The notes beneath the pieces were generated by a model that was not told the origin of the DNA, made no database searches, and saw only the letters and a list, made by a program, of their open reading frames with translations. From contig JBBRLL010000013.1 in assembly GCA_038231395.1 (NCBI GenBank), positions 1 to 64,000 of the forward strand: 64,000 nt of DNA, written 5' to 3'. Shown here piece after piece: positions 42,536 to 52,301 of the stretch. This DNA comes from Stagnihabitans sp038231395 (GTDB lineage Bacteria > Pseudomonadota > Alphaproteobacteria > Rhodobacterales > Rhodobacteraceae). The translations under genes were made by a program, and so were the position numbers. Each line of letters starts with the position of its first letter. Position 1 is the stretch's first letter.

Positions 42536-45135
42536 TCGGCGGCCTCCAGCAGGGGTGTAAGATGGCGGGTGATCAGGGATTTGATCTCGGGACGGCAGGA
42601 GCCGCAGTTGGTGCCTGCCCTTAGCGCGGCTCCGATGGCCTCGACCGTCAGCAGGCCCCGCCCGGTGATGGCGCGGGTGATGGTGGTGCCCCCGACATTG
42701 AAGCAGGCGCAGATGATCGCGCCCTCGTCCGCCATGCCCGCGCCGGGAAACCCCGCCAAAAGGCCGGCACTTGGGGGCTGGCCGATCTGAGCCGCCAGAT
42801 GGCCGCGCGACACCGCCACCGGGTCACGCGCGACAAACAGGGCAGCCAGCACCCGCCCGTTTTCAACCAGCGCAAGGCGCGTGGTGCCGCGCTTGGGATC
42901 AACCGATTGGACAACCTCGGCGAGGGGCAGGTTGAACCATTGGCGAGCCGTGGCTTGCCAGTCCGCCGGGGCTTCGCGCCCGGCGAGTTCGGCGCGCATC
43001 CCGGTGTCGGTCACCGCAAGCGCCCAATAGGCGCAATCGGGGCGAAACGCCGTTGCAGCAACCGCATAGCCATACCAGCCCGCCGCAAAAGGGGTGATCG
43101 CAACCGGGGTGGCCTTGCTGTCAGGTTGACCAGAGATCGGGTCCACCACCGGGGCAACCAAAGCATCAATCCGGCCGGTGGGCGCTGTTTCACCGGTCCA
43201 GTGCATCGGGGCAAACGGCTCTCCGCTCGCCACACGGTCGGTGATCAACACCCGCAGAATGGCCTGACCTTGCGGGCTGGACACCAAGGCGAGGGTGGCC
43301 GGGGCAAGGCCCAGATCGGCGGCATCTTGAGGGTTGATCTCAAGAAACGGTTCGCCGATGTGGTTGCCAAGGCGCGCGGACAGGCCGGTGCGGGTCATGG
43401 TGTGCCACTGGTCGCGCACCCGCCCGGTGTTGAGGCGGAACGGGTGTTCGGGGTCGGCGTGCCGCTTGGCGGGCGTGATCGCCAGCATCCGCGCGCGGCC
43501 ATCAAGATGATGGAACTGCCCGTCGCCAAAGAACCGCCCACCCTGTTTGGCCGGACCGTCGGGCCATAAGAACGGCTGCATCGCGGCATAAGCGCCACCT
43601 GCGCGGTGCGAGATGTCAAAATCGCTGCCCAAAGCCCCCGCTACGCCGGACAGGCGGGCATATTCGTCAAAGACCTCGGCAGAATTGGCCCAGTTGAACG
43701 CCTCGGCAAAGCCCATCCGCTGCGCCACTTGTGCGATGATCTGCCAATCCGCCCGCGCTTGTCCGGGTGGAGCGCGAAACGCCCGCTGCCGGCTGATCCG
43801 GCGTTCGGAATTGGTGACGGTGCCATCCTTTTCGCCCCAACCTGCCGCTGGCAGCACGACATGGGCTAGCTTTGTGGTGTCAGTCTGCGCCATCATGTCC
43901 GACACCACCACAAAGTCACAGCCCTTGATCGCGGCGGCCACACGGGTCGCATCGGGCATGGTCACGGCGGGGTTGGTGTGGATGATCCACAGCGCCTTGA
44001 TGTGTCCGGTGGCCACCGCTTGGAACATATCGACGGCCTTCAGACCCGGCGTGTCGGCCATCGTCGGCGCGGCCCAAAAGCCTTGAACGGCGGCGCGGTG
44101 GGTGGGGTTTTGAATCTCAAGATGGCAGGCCAGCATGTTGGCCATGCCGCCGACCTCGCGCCCGCCCATCGCGTTGGGCTGGCCGGTGACAGAAAATGGC
44201 CCCATGCCGGGCCGCCCGATGCGACCGGTGGCAAGGTGACAGTTCAGGATGGCGTTGACCTTGTCGGTGCCGGTGGCCGACTGGTTGATGCCTTGCGAAT
44301 AGACGGTCACGACCTTTTCAGTGCTGATCCACAGGTTCAGGAAAGCCGCCAGATCGGCGGAGGGCAGCCCGGTCGCCGCAGGGTCACTGGCGCGGGCAGC
44401 GGCCAGGGCAGCCTCTAACCCGGTCACATGGGTCAGGAAATCCCTGTTCAGGGCTCCATGTTCGGCAATCGCGGCCAGAAGCAGGTTGAACAGCACGGCA
44501 TCGGCCCCCGAGGCCAAAGCCAGATGCAGATCGGCCAGATCACAGGTGGCAGTTCTGCGCGGGTCGATCACCACGACCTTCAGGCCGGGACGTGCCGCCT
44601 TGGCCGCCACAAGCCGCTGGTACAACACCGGATGGCACCAGGCGAGGTTTGATCCCACCAGCACCACCAGATCAGCCGCCTCAAAATCTTCATACAGGCC
44701 CGGCACGGTGTCCGACCCAAAGGCTCGCCTGTGCCCCGCCACGGAAGAAGCCATGCAAAGCCTTGAATTGGTGTCGATATTTGCTGATCCGATGTAGCCT
44801 TTCATCAGCTTGTTGGCGACATAGTAATCCTCGGTCAGCAACTGACCAGAGACATAAAACGCCACCGAATCCGGCCCATGTCTGGCAATCGTTTCAGCAA
44901 AACGACCCGCCACCAGATCAAGTGCCGCGTCCCAGCTTGCCTCGTCCCCGCCGATGCGCGGCGTCAAAAGCCGCCCCTCCATCCCGACAGTTTCGCCCAA
45001 AGCCGATCCTTTCGAACACAGCCGCCCGAAATTCGCCGGGTGGTCGGGGTCGCCCTTGACCTCAACTCCGGTGGGAGTCTGGCGCAGCAGAACCCCGCAG
45101 CCGACGCCGCAATAGGGGCAGGTGGACCGGATCAT
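42532..45135 (-). CDS. nasA: Assimilatory nitrate reductase catalytic subunit
   Basis: 867-residue molybdopterin oxidoreductase. The N-terminal 4Fe-4S motif is CPYCGVGCGVLL with RLCSKG, followed by the Mo-bis-MGD domains (DTNSRLCMASSVAGHRRAFG, SQGINQSATGTDKVNAI) and the molydopterin dinucleotide-binding C-domain (RLNTGRVRDQWHTMTRTG). The last about 60 residues are a BFD-like [2Fe-2S] domain (ICACFNVGG and GTNCGSCRPEIK), which marks the assimilatory Nas type fed by NADH or ferredoxin partners. No twin-arginine signal, so cytoplasmic. It reduces nitrate to nitrite for NirBD. ATGA overlaps on both sides tie it to nirD and cobA. Confidence 0.95.
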   Translation of the reverse strand: MIRSTCPYCGVGCGVLLRQTPTGVEVKGDPDHPANFGRLCSKGSALGETVGMEGRLLTPRIGGDEASWDAALDLVAGRFAETIARHGPDSVAFYVSGQLLTEDYYVANKLMKGYIGSANIDTNSRLCMASSVAGHRRAFGSDTVPGLYEDFEAADLVVLVGSNLAWCHPVLYQRLVAAKAARPGLKVVVIDPRRTATCDLADLHLALASGADAVLFNLLLAAIAEHGALNRDFLTHVTGLEAALAAARASDPAATGLPSADLAAFLNLWISTEKVVTVYSQGINQSATGTDKVNAILNCHLATGRIGRPGMGPFSVTGQPNAMGGREVGGMANMLACHLEIQNPTHRAAVQGFWAAPTMADTPGLKAVDMFQAVATGHIKALWIIHTNPAVTMPDATRVAAAIKGCDFVVVSDMMAQTDTTKLAHVVLPAAGWGEKDGTVTNSERRISRQRAFRAPPGQARADWQIIAQVAQRMGFAEAFNWANSAEVFDEYARLSGVAGALGSDFDISHRAGGAYAAMQPFLWPDGPAKQGGRFFGDGQFHHLDGRARMLAITPAKRHADPEHPFRLNTGRVRDQWHTMTRTGLSARLGNHIGEPFLEINPQDAADLGLAPATLALVSSPQGQAILRVLITDRVASGEPFAPMHWTGETAPTGRIDALVAPVVDPISGQPDSKATPVAITPFAAGWYGYAVAATAFRPDCAYWALAVTDTGMRAELAGREAPADWQATARQWFNLPLAEVVQSVDPKRGTTRLALVENGRVLAALFVARDPVAVSRGHLAAQIGQPPSAGLLAGFPGAGMADEGAIICACFNVGGTTITRAITGRGLLTVEAIGAALRAGTNCGSCRPEIKSLITRHLTPLLEAAE

Positions 45136-45497
45136 GCCGCACTTTTCCGCAACAGGCGGGTGGCATCCAACAGCAGCCTGCCGCCTTCAATCCGCACGGC
45201 ATAGCTGCCAACCTGACCCACATCCGCGCCCTGCGCCTGACCGGTGGCCAGATCAAACACCCAGTTGTGCAAGGGGCAGGTGACGCGGGTGCCGTGCACG
45301 ATGCCTTCCGAAAGCGGGCCACCTTTGTGGGGGCAGCGGTCGTCGATCGCAAAGACCTCGTCCGCCGCCGTGCGAAACACCGCAACACAGCCATACGCCG
45401 TTTTCACCAGCCGCGCGCCTTGGCGGGCGATGTCGGACAGCGCGCCGATGTCGATCATCAGCGGGCCAGTTTTGGGGCCAGAAATCGGGCCATTCAT
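45132..45497 (-). CDS. nirD: Nitrite reductase small subunit (Rieske type)
   Basis: 121-residue Rieske-like subunit. Both halves of the [2Fe-2S] site are present: CPHKGGPLSEG and CPLHNWVFDL, giving Cys-x-His and Cys-x2-His. Many NirD proteins have lost these ligands, so a cluster-bearing form is notable. Start at 45497 (MNGPISGPK) overlaps the nirB stop by ATGA; the longer frame to 45536 would overlap further without a binding site. Acts with NirB in NADH-dependent nitrite reduction to ammonium. Confidence 0.92.
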   Translation of the reverse strand: MNGPISGPKTGPLMIDIGALSDIARQGARLVKTAYGCVAVFRTAADEVFAIDDRCPHKGGPLSEGIVHGTRVTCPLHNWVFDLATGQAQGADVGQVGSYAVRIEGGRLLLDATRLLRKSAA

Positions 45498-47935
45498 TCT
45501 GCGGCCTCCAGCGACAGGTCGGCCATCGGCTGCCATTCGGCGCGACGGTCCGGGCGGGCAAGTTCGGCCCAGGGATCGACCTGATAGATGGTCTGGCTTA
45601 GCATGAAGCGGTCATAGAGCGCGCGGCGGTTGGCCAGATCATCGACGACCTGCGCCTTGCACCAGTCCAGCCCGACCTTGGCGACCCATTTGTAGATGCG
45701 GTGCAGATAGCGGGCGTTTTCGCGGTAGGCCTGGATGAAGGCGGTGATCACCTCCATCACCTCGGCCTCAGTCTCAACCTTGCACAGGAACTCGGTTTGC
45801 CGCACATCCATGCCAGCCGCCCCGGCCACCGAGATTTCATAGCCGGAGTCCACGCAGACCACGCCGACATCCTTGCACGTCGCCTCTGCACAGTTGCGCG
45901 GGCAGCCCGAAACGCCCAGTTTCACCTTGGCGGGCGACCATGACCCCCAGAGGAGTTTCTCAAGCTTGATGCCCAAACCTGTGGAATCCTGCGTGCCAAA
46001 CCGGCAAAACTCTGTCCCTACGCAGGTTTTGACGGTGCGCAGGCCTTTGGAGTAAGCGTGGCCCGACACCATGCCAGCGGCGTTCAGATCAGCCCACATG
46101 GCGGGCAGGTCCTGCTTTTTGACGCCCAAAAGGTCGATGCGCTGACCGCCCGTCACTTTGACCATTGGCACGTTGTACTTGTCCGCCGCATCGGCAATCG
46201 CGCGCAATTCCGCCGGCGTGGTAACCCCGCCCCACATGCGCGGCACGACGGAATAAGTGCCGTCTTTCTGGATGTTGGCATGGTTGCGTTCGTTCACAAA
46301 ACGGCTTTGGCGGTCGTCGGTATACTCCAAGGGCCAATCCGACAGCAGGTAATAGTTCAGCGTCGGACGGCAGCTTGCGCAGCCGCCCACGGTCTTCCAG
46401 CCCAGGTCCTGCATCACCGCCGGAATGGATTTCAGCCCGATGGACTTGATCAGACGGCGCACATCCTCATGCGTATGGTCGGTGCATTTGCACATGGCCG
46501 GGTTGGCGTTGACGACAAAGCTGTCACCCAGCGTCAGCGCCATCACCTGTTCGACCAGCCCGGTGCAGGTGCCGCAGCTTGAACTTGCCTTGGTTTGGGC
46601 GCGCACCAGATCAAGCGTGTTGGCCCCGGCGACAACCGCATCGACGATCTTGCCCTTGCAGACGCCGTTACAGCCACAGATTTCCGCGCTAGGCGGCAAG
46701 GCTGCAACGGCCGCCATAGGGTCCGCATGGGCACCCCCTTGGAAAGCCGGGCCAAAGATCAGGGTGTCGCGCATCGCTTCGATTGAAGTGCCGTCCTTGA
46801 TCAACCCAAAGAACCAGGTGCCATCGGCGGTATCACCGTACAGCACCGCGCCGATCAGCTTGTCGCCCTCGATCACCAGCCGCTTGTAAATACCCCGGCC
46901 CGGGTCGCGGAACACGATATCCTCACGCCCCGGCGCATCGGCAAAGTCGCCCGCGCTGAACAGATCGCAGCCGGTGACCTTCAGCTTGGTCGCGGTCTGA
47001 ACCGGCCTGAAGGCTGCGGGTTCGGCCAGCAAGGTGGCGGCCACGATTTTCGCCTGGTCATAAAGCGGGGCCACAAGGCCGAACAGCTGCTTGTTGTGTT
47101 CGATACATTCGCCGACGGCCAGAATATCCGGGTCAGAGGTCACCATCTGGTCCGAAACGATAATCCCGCGGCCCACCTCCAGATGGGCGTCATTGGCCAG
47201 ACGCACTTCAGGACGGATACCGACGGCCATGCAGACCAGATCGGCACCGTAGATGGTGCCATCCTCCAAGGCCACGGCTTCGACCCTGTCGGTGCCCAGA
47301 ATGGCCTTGGTCGCCCCCTTGCAATGGATCTTGATGCCGCGCGCCTCCAACGCCTTTTGCAACAGGTAACCAGCGGCAGGGTCCAGTTGGCGTTCCATCA
47401 GGTGGCCCATGATGTGAATGACGGTCACTTCCATGCCGCGCAACTGCATTCCGGCGGCGGCCTCAAGCCCCAAAAGCCCGCCGCCGATCACCACGGCTTT
47501 GGCACCGGGCCTGGCAGCGGCGATCATCTTTTCGGTGTCGTCCAGATCGCGGTAGGTGCAAACGCCGGGCAGGTCTTTGCCCGCAACCGGAATGATGAAC
47601 GGGGCCGATCCGGTCGCGATCAGCAGCTTGTCATAGGGCACACCGCCGGTGTTGGAATAGACCACCTTGTTGGTGCGGTCGATCCGCACAACGCTTTCGC
47701 CGAACCGGCAGTCGATGCTATGGGCAGCATACCAATCCGCGTCATGTGTCACGATATCGCCGTAAGCCTTTTCGCCCGACAACACCGGCGACAGCATGAT
47801 CCGGTTGTAATTGCCACGCGCTTCGGCGTTGAACAGGGTGACGTCAAACTGATCCGGCGCCGCGTCAAACAGATGCTCCAACACCCGGCCAGAGGCCATT
47901 CCCGCGCCGATAACCACCAATCTTTGCTTCATCAT
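45494..47935 (-). CDS. nirB: NADH-dependent nitrite reductase large subunit
   Basis: 813-residue siroheme enzyme reducing nitrite to ammonium. Domain order: FAD/NAD disulfide-oxidoreductase fold (VVIGAGMASGRVLEHLF; VVIGGGLLGLEAAAGMQ), BFD-like [2Fe-2S] (CGCNGVCKGKIVDAV; SSCGTCTGLV), a second cysteine-rich segment (MCKCTDHT; GGCASCRP), ferredoxin-like repeats, and the siroheme/4Fe-4S site (VGTEFCRFGTQDS; GVSGCPRNCAEATCKD). Two BFD-like regions are common in NirB. Tandem ATGs at 47935 and 47932 start it; the first was kept. Overlaps at both ends place it within the nitrate operon. Confidence 0.95.
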   Translation of the reverse strand: MMKQRLVVIGAGMASGRVLEHLFDAAPDQFDVTLFNAEARGNYNRIMLSPVLSGEKAYGDIVTHDADWYAAHSIDCRFGESVVRIDRTNKVVYSNTGGVPYDKLLIATGSAPFIIPVAGKDLPGVCTYRDLDDTEKMIAAARPGAKAVVIGGGLLGLEAAAGMQLRGMEVTVIHIMGHLMERQLDPAAGYLLQKALEARGIKIHCKGATKAILGTDRVEAVALEDGTIYGADLVCMAVGIRPEVRLANDAHLEVGRGIIVSDQMVTSDPDILAVGECIEHNKQLFGLVAPLYDQAKIVAATLLAEPAAFRPVQTATKLKVTGCDLFSAGDFADAPGREDIVFRDPGRGIYKRLVIEGDKLIGAVLYGDTADGTWFFGLIKDGTSIEAMRDTLIFGPAFQGGAHADPMAAVAALPPSAEICGCNGVCKGKIVDAVVAGANTLDLVRAQTKASSSCGTCTGLVEQVMALTLGDSFVVNANPAMCKCTDHTHEDVRRLIKSIGLKSIPAVMQDLGWKTVGGCASCRPTLNYYLLSDWPLEYTDDRQSRFVNERNHANIQKDGTYSVVPRMWGGVTTPAELRAIADAADKYNVPMVKVTGGQRIDLLGVKKQDLPAMWADLNAAGMVSGHAYSKGLRTVKTCVGTEFCRFGTQDSTGLGIKLEKLLWGSWSPAKVKLGVSGCPRNCAEATCKDVGVVCVDSGYEISVAGAAGMDVRQTEFLCKVETEAEVMEVITAFIQAYRENARYLHRIYKWVAKVGLDWCKAQVVDDLANRRALYDRFMLSQTIYQVDPWAELARPDRRAEWQPMADLSLEAAE

Positions 47936-49587
47936 GCCGCGTCCTTCTTGTGGCCGTGTTCATATTCTTTGAGGAACCCAAGCACGTCCTGCCGGTAACG
48001 GTAGTAATCGGGATGCTCCAGCAAGGCCTTGCGGCTGCGCGGGCGCGGCAGATCAACGTTCAGGATTTTGCCGATGGTCGCCTGAGGCCCGTTGGTCATC
48101 ATGACCACGCGGTCGGCCAACAGGATCGCTTCGTCCACGTCATGTGTCACGCAGACGGCGGTGACTTTGGTGCGCGACCACACCTCCATCAACACGTCCT
48201 GCAACTCCCAGCGGGTCAGGCTGTCCAGCATCCCGAACGGCTCATCCAGCAGCAAAAGCTTGGGCGACAGCGCGAAGGCCCGCGCAATACCGACACGCTG
48301 GCGCATCCCGTTTGACATCTGCGCGGCGGACCGGTCCATCGCATCGCCAAGGCCGACACGTTCCAAATAGTATTCCACGACCTCTTGCCGCTCGGCCTGC
48401 GACGCCTTGGGATAAACCTTGTCCACCCCGATGGCGACATTCTCTTTGGCGGTCAGCCAAGGGAACAGGTTGGGCGACTGGAACACCACAGCGCGTTCGG
48501 GATCGGCCCCCTCGATATGCCAGTTGTCCAGCTTGATGGCACCCTTGGAGATGTCGTTCAAACCGGCCGTCATCGTCAGCACGGTGGACTTGCCGCAGCC
48601 CGAATGGCCGATGAGGCTGATGAATTCGCCCTTCTTCACGGTCAGGTTGAAATCCTGCACCACGGTCAGCGGGCCTTTGGGTGTGGCATAGACCTTGTGC
48701 AGCTGCGAATACTGCAAGTACCTGTGATCGTTGAAGGATTTAGAAGCGTCCTTCAGCGCTGACGGCAGCGCATGGCGCGGCGTGACATCCGGCAGGTAGC
48801 GGGTGTCGCCCGATTTGGTGCGAATGCCGATGTCCATCAGATAGCCGGTCACCTTGGCGCGCAAGTCCTTGAACACCGGGTTATCGTTCATCGCAGCCCG
48901 TTCGCGTGGGCGCGGCAAAGCCACCTGAAATTCCGCCCCCAAAGCGCCATCAGGCGTCAGCGTGATGATCCGGTCGGCCAGAACCAAAGCCTCATCCACG
49001 TCATTGGTGATCAGCACGACGGTTTTTTGGGCGGCGTTCCAGATCGCCTCTATCTCGTCCGCCAGATTGGCACGGGTCAGGGCATCCAGCGCCGACAGCG
49101 GTTCATCCATCAACAGAACCTTGGGTTCCATCGCCAATGCCCGGGCGACGGCAACCCGCTGGCGCATCCCGCCGGACAGTTCGGCAGGGCGGCGGTCAAC
49201 CGCGTGGCCAAGACCTACCATCGCGATATACTTGGCGACCAGCGTTGAGCGTTCGGCCTTGGCCAGACCCTTGTGAACCGCATCAACCGCCAGTGCCACA
49301 TTGCCCGCCACGGTCAGCCACGGCATCAGGGCGTAAGACTGAAACACCACCCCACGCTCCGGCCCCGGCCCGGTCACTTTGGCCCCGTCAAACAACACAT
49401 CACCAGCGTCGGGCAGACTTAGACCCGCCATCAGGTTGACCAGCGTGGTCTTGCCGGTGCCGGAAAAGCCCAGGATCGCCAGAAACTCACCGTCCTGCAC
49501 GGTCAGGCTGATCCCGCGCAACACCTCGCGCCGGGCAGCACCTTCACCAAAGCCTTTGGACACATTCACCAATTTCAGAATGCTCAT
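47932..49587 (-). CDS. Nitrate ABC transporter ATPase with two fused ATP-binding domains
   Basis: 551 residues containing two complete ABC domains in one chain, in place of separate NrtC and NrtD. Domain 1 (about 1-230): Walker A GFSGTGKTT, signature LSGGMRQRV, Walker B VLLMDEPLSALD. Domain 2 (about 290-551): Walker A GHSGCGKST, signature MSNGMRQRV, Walker B LLLLDEPFGMLD, switch histidine CVTHDVDEA. In domain 1 the switch histidine is asparagine (VLITNDVDEA), suggesting a weak or inactive site and an asymmetric motor. There is no NrtA-like sensor domain as in cyanobacterial NrtC. A linker (AAMNDNPVFKDLRAKVTGYL and beyond) separates the domains. Overlaps nirB. Confidence 0.93.
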   Translation of the reverse strand: MSILKLVNVSKGFGEGAARREVLRGISLTVQDGEFLAILGFSGTGKTTLVNLMAGLSLPDAGDVLFDGAKVTGPGPERGVVFQSYALMPWLTVAGNVALAVDAVHKGLAKAERSTLVAKYIAMVGLGHAVDRRPAELSGGMRQRVAVARALAMEPKVLLMDEPLSALDALTRANLADEIEAIWNAAQKTVVLITNDVDEALVLADRIITLTPDGALGAEFQVALPRPRERAAMNDNPVFKDLRAKVTGYLMDIGIRTKSGDTRYLPDVTPRHALPSALKDASKSFNDHRYLQYSQLHKVYATPKGPLTVVQDFNLTVKKGEFISLIGHSGCGKSTVLTMTAGLNDISKGAIKLDNWHIEGADPERAVVFQSPNLFPWLTAKENVAIGVDKVYPKASQAERQEVVEYYLERVGLGDAMDRSAAQMSNGMRQRVGIARAFALSPKLLLLDEPFGMLDSLTRWELQDVLMEVWSRTKVTAVCVTHDVDEAILLADRVVMMTNGPQATIGKILNVDLPRPRSRKALLEHPDYYRYRQDVLGFLKEYEHGHKKDAA

Positions 49588-49590
49588 GGC

Positions 49591-50679
49591 TTACCTGTTC
49601 GCGCTGAAGGTGAAAGCCTGCTGCAACGCGAACATGACGCGGTCCAGCAGAAAGCCGATCAGACCGATGGTCAGCACTGCCACCATGATCCGGGCAAGGC
49701 TGTCAGACGATCCGTTCTGAAACTCGTCCCACACAAACTTGCCAAGGCCGGGGTTTTGCGCCAGCATTTCGGCGGCAATCAACACCATCCAACCCACGCC
49801 CAACGACAGCCGCAGCCCGGTGAAGATCAACGGCAGGGCCGAGGGCAGCACCAGCCGGGTGATCTTGGTCCATGTGCTTAGCTTCAGCACCTTGGACACG
49901 TTGACCAGATCCTTGTCGATGCTGGCCACCCCGAGGGAGGTGTTGATCAGCGTCGGCCACAGCGAACACAAGGTCACCGTCACGGCGGAGATCACAAAGC
50001 TTTTGGGCAAACCCCCACTGCCGGTGGACAAGGCGGTGACCACCATCGTCACGATGGGCAGCCATGCCAGCGGCGACACCGGCTTGAAAATCTGCACCAA
50101 AGGGTTGATGGCGGCATTGGCGGTTGGCGACAGGCCCGCCAGTATCCCCAACGGCACCGCCACCAATGTCGCCAGCACAAACCCGGTGAACACCGTCTCA
50201 ATCGAGGTCAGAATCTGGCGGTAATAGGTCGGCTTGCCGGTGTAGACGTGGTTTTTCACCTCATCCGGCTTGCCCGCCGCAACCAGACTTGCGTTCTTGG
50301 CGCTCTGGTCGGCGTAAAACGCATCGCGCTTAACGCCCTCATCGACCGCGGACTGGTGCAAAACCTCAACCTGCGCCCAGACCGCTGCCGGGCCGGGAAT
50401 GGCCCCAAGCGAGGTCTGGACCATCGGCGCCAGTGTCGCCCACAGCGCCAGAAAGGCCACGATGGACAGGACCGGCACCACCGCCAGCCGCCACAACGCG
50501 CGAAGCTGGGTGCGCGGGTCGTCTTCGGTCATCAGCCGCCACAGGGGAGTGACCCAAGCCAGCCCCAAAACGGCAAACCACGGGTCGGCAGCGGCAATCA
50601 TGTTGCGGACGCGGTGAAGCAGGATGGCGCGGGCCACAGGGCACTCTTCGGGCAGGTCGGCGGGATCAACGGCTGACAT
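49591..50679 (-). CDS. nrtB: Nitrate ABC transporter permease
   Basis: 362-residue inner-membrane permease of the NrtB/SsuC group, with an N-terminal extension of about 80 residues before the core. Helices include LAVVPVLSIVAFLALWATLAP and TVFTGFVLATLVAVPLGIL. The EAA-type loop reads VSKVLKLSTWTKITRLVLPSALP, and the chain ends FALQQAFTFSANR. It lies three bases from the ATPase gene and ten bases after nrtA, so it is co-transcribed with them. Confidence 0.92.
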   Translation of the reverse strand: MSAVDPADLPEECPVARAILLHRVRNMIAAADPWFAVLGLAWVTPLWRLMTEDDPRTQLRALWRLAVVPVLSIVAFLALWATLAPMVQTSLGAIPGPAAVWAQVEVLHQSAVDEGVKRDAFYADQSAKNASLVAAGKPDEVKNHVYTGKPTYYRQILTSIETVFTGFVLATLVAVPLGILAGLSPTANAAINPLVQIFKPVSPLAWLPIVTMVVTALSTGSGGLPKSFVISAVTVTLCSLWPTLINTSLGVASIDKDLVNVSKVLKLSTWTKITRLVLPSALPLIFTGLRLSLGVGWMVLIAAEMLAQNPGLGKFVWDEFQNGSSDSLARIMVAVLTIGLIGFLLDRVMFALQQAFTFSANR

Positions 50680-50689
50680 CGTATGCTCC

Positions 50690-52051
50690 TCAGTTCACGA
50701 TTTGGCCGCCAGAAACCGTCTGGCCGTCTTTCAACCCGATCTTCAGGCTGTCGATATAGGCGTTGGGCTTGGTGCCGTCATAGGACACGCCGTCGATGAA
50801 AAGGGCGGTAGGCTCGCGGTAGCCATCGGCGTCAAAGTCGAACATGTCGGCGGTGGCGTGGCCGTCGGCAATCACCGCTTTGGCGGCAAGTTCATAAAGA
50901 TCGGGGCGGTAAACCTGTTTGGCGGTATCGGCGAACCACGCATCCGGCTTGGCCTCGGCAATCTGGCCCCAGCGGCGCATCTGGGTCAGATACCAGACCG
51001 CATCGGAGTAGTAGGGGAAGGTCGCGTTGTGCCGGAAAAACACGTTGAAATCCGGGGCAGGGCGCTTGTCACCCTTTTCATATTCAAAGGTCCCGGTCAT
51101 TGAATTGGCGATCACCACCGCATCCGCCCCGACATAGTCTTTCGAGGACAGGATTTTGACAGCTTCGGCCCGGTTGGCGTTGTCATTCTCGTCAAGCCAG
51201 ATGGCGGCGCGGATCAGCGCCTTGGTCAGGGCCAGCGTGGTGTTGGGGTTCGCTGCCACAAAATCGGCGGTCAGACCAAAGACCTTTTCAGGGTTGTCCT
51301 TCCAGATGTCTGCATCGGTGATCACCGGCACGCCGATACCCTTGGCGACGGCCGCCTGGTTCCATGGCTCACCCACCGAATAGCCATCAATCGTACCGGC
51401 CTCCAGCGTCGCGGGCATCTGCGGTGGCGGTGTGACCGAGATCAGAACCTGCGCGCCGATCTGGCCAGAGGTGTCATCCGCTGAATACAGCCCCGGATTG
51501 ATCCCACCCGCCGCCAGCCAATAGCGCAGCTCGTAATTATGGGTCGAAACCGGGAACACCATCCCCATGTTGAACGGCTTGCCCGCAGCCGCATATTCAT
51601 CAAGCACCGGCTTTAACGCCGAGGCTGCAATCGGATGCATTGGCTTGCCATCGGCCCCCATCGCAAGGCCCGGCTTCATCGCCGCCCAGACCGCGTTGGA
51701 TACGGTGATGGCATTGCCGTTCAGGTCCATCGAAAACGGTGTGACCAGGGCCGCCTTGGTGCCATAGCCGATCGTCGCCGCAATCGGCTGACCGGCCAGC
51801 ATCTGCGCGCCGTCCAACTGGCCCGACACCACGCCGTCCAGCAACACCTTCCAGTTGGCCTGCGCCTGCAGGGTCACCGACAGACCCTCATCTTCAAAAA
51901 AGCCCTTTTCCTTGGCAATCGCCAAAGGGGCCATATCGGTCAGCTTGATGAAACCGAGGGTCAGTTGGTCTTTCTCGATCCCCGGGGTCTGGGCCAAAGC
52001 CGCGTGAGACATCAGGGCGGTCGACAGAAAAAGGGCGGCAATTCGGGACAT
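50690..52051 (-). CDS. nrtA: Nitrate ABC transporter substrate-binding protein
   Basis: 453-residue periplasmic binding protein of the NrtA/CmpA family with a Sec signal peptide (MSRIAALFLSTALMSHAALA). Typical segments are LGFIKLTDMAPLAIAKEKGFFEDEGL, NWKVLLDGVVSGQLDGAQML and GYSVGEPWNQAAVAKG. The start at 52051 was chosen because it begins the signal peptide; upstream codons belong to the leader RNA. First structural gene of the nitrate operon, behind a regulated leader (52052-52301). Confidence 0.93.
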   Translation of the reverse strand: MSRIAALFLSTALMSHAALAQTPGIEKDQLTLGFIKLTDMAPLAIAKEKGFFEDEGLSVTLQAQANWKVLLDGVVSGQLDGAQMLAGQPIAATIGYGTKAALVTPFSMDLNGNAITVSNAVWAAMKPGLAMGADGKPMHPIAASALKPVLDEYAAAGKPFNMGMVFPVSTHNYELRYWLAAGGINPGLYSADDTSGQIGAQVLISVTPPPQMPATLEAGTIDGYSVGEPWNQAAVAKGIGVPVITDADIWKDNPEKVFGLTADFVAANPNTTLALTKALIRAAIWLDENDNANRAEAVKILSSKDYVGADAVVIANSMTGTFEYEKGDKRPAPDFNVFFRHNATFPYYSDAVWYLTQMRRWGQIAEAKPDAWFADTAKQVYRPDLYELAAKAVIADGHATADMFDFDADGYREPTALFIDGVSYDGTKPNAYIDSLKIGLKDGQTVSGGQIVN

Positions 52052-52301
52052 GAGGGGGCTACCTTGAGAAAGGGGAGGGCGAGGGGGAGGAATGAAAAAG
52101 GCCGTAGACGCGCGTCGCACTTCGCTGCGACGGGTCAGGCGACCTTGCCTGCGTCCCGAACTTTCGGGGGGGGGACGGAACGCCGTTGTTCCGCCATGGC
52201 TTGAGGGTGAAAGCAGATTCGCTCCGGGTCAAGTGGGTTTCAGGGGTTTCCCGCAACGCTCCAACGAAAATGCTGCGACGCAGCGCAAAGTGCCCGGTTT
52301 T
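52052..52301 (-). promoter_or_regulatory. Leader RNA of the nitrate operon, probable NasT (ANTAR) target
   Basis: The 250 bases between nasS and nrtA hold no gene. On the minus strand a hairpin CGGAAC-AACGGC-GTTCCG (52176-52193) has a six-base loop with A at position 1 and G at position 4, the rule for ANTAR-protein target loops. Downstream, CGTCGCA-GCGAAG-TGCGACG (52113-52132) forms a perfect 7-bp stem, and a T5 tract follows at 52095-52099; GGTC/GGCC and GAC/GTC flanks could extend it to a terminator. The second ANTAR hairpin usually present upstream was not identified with confidence. Confidence 0.65.
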
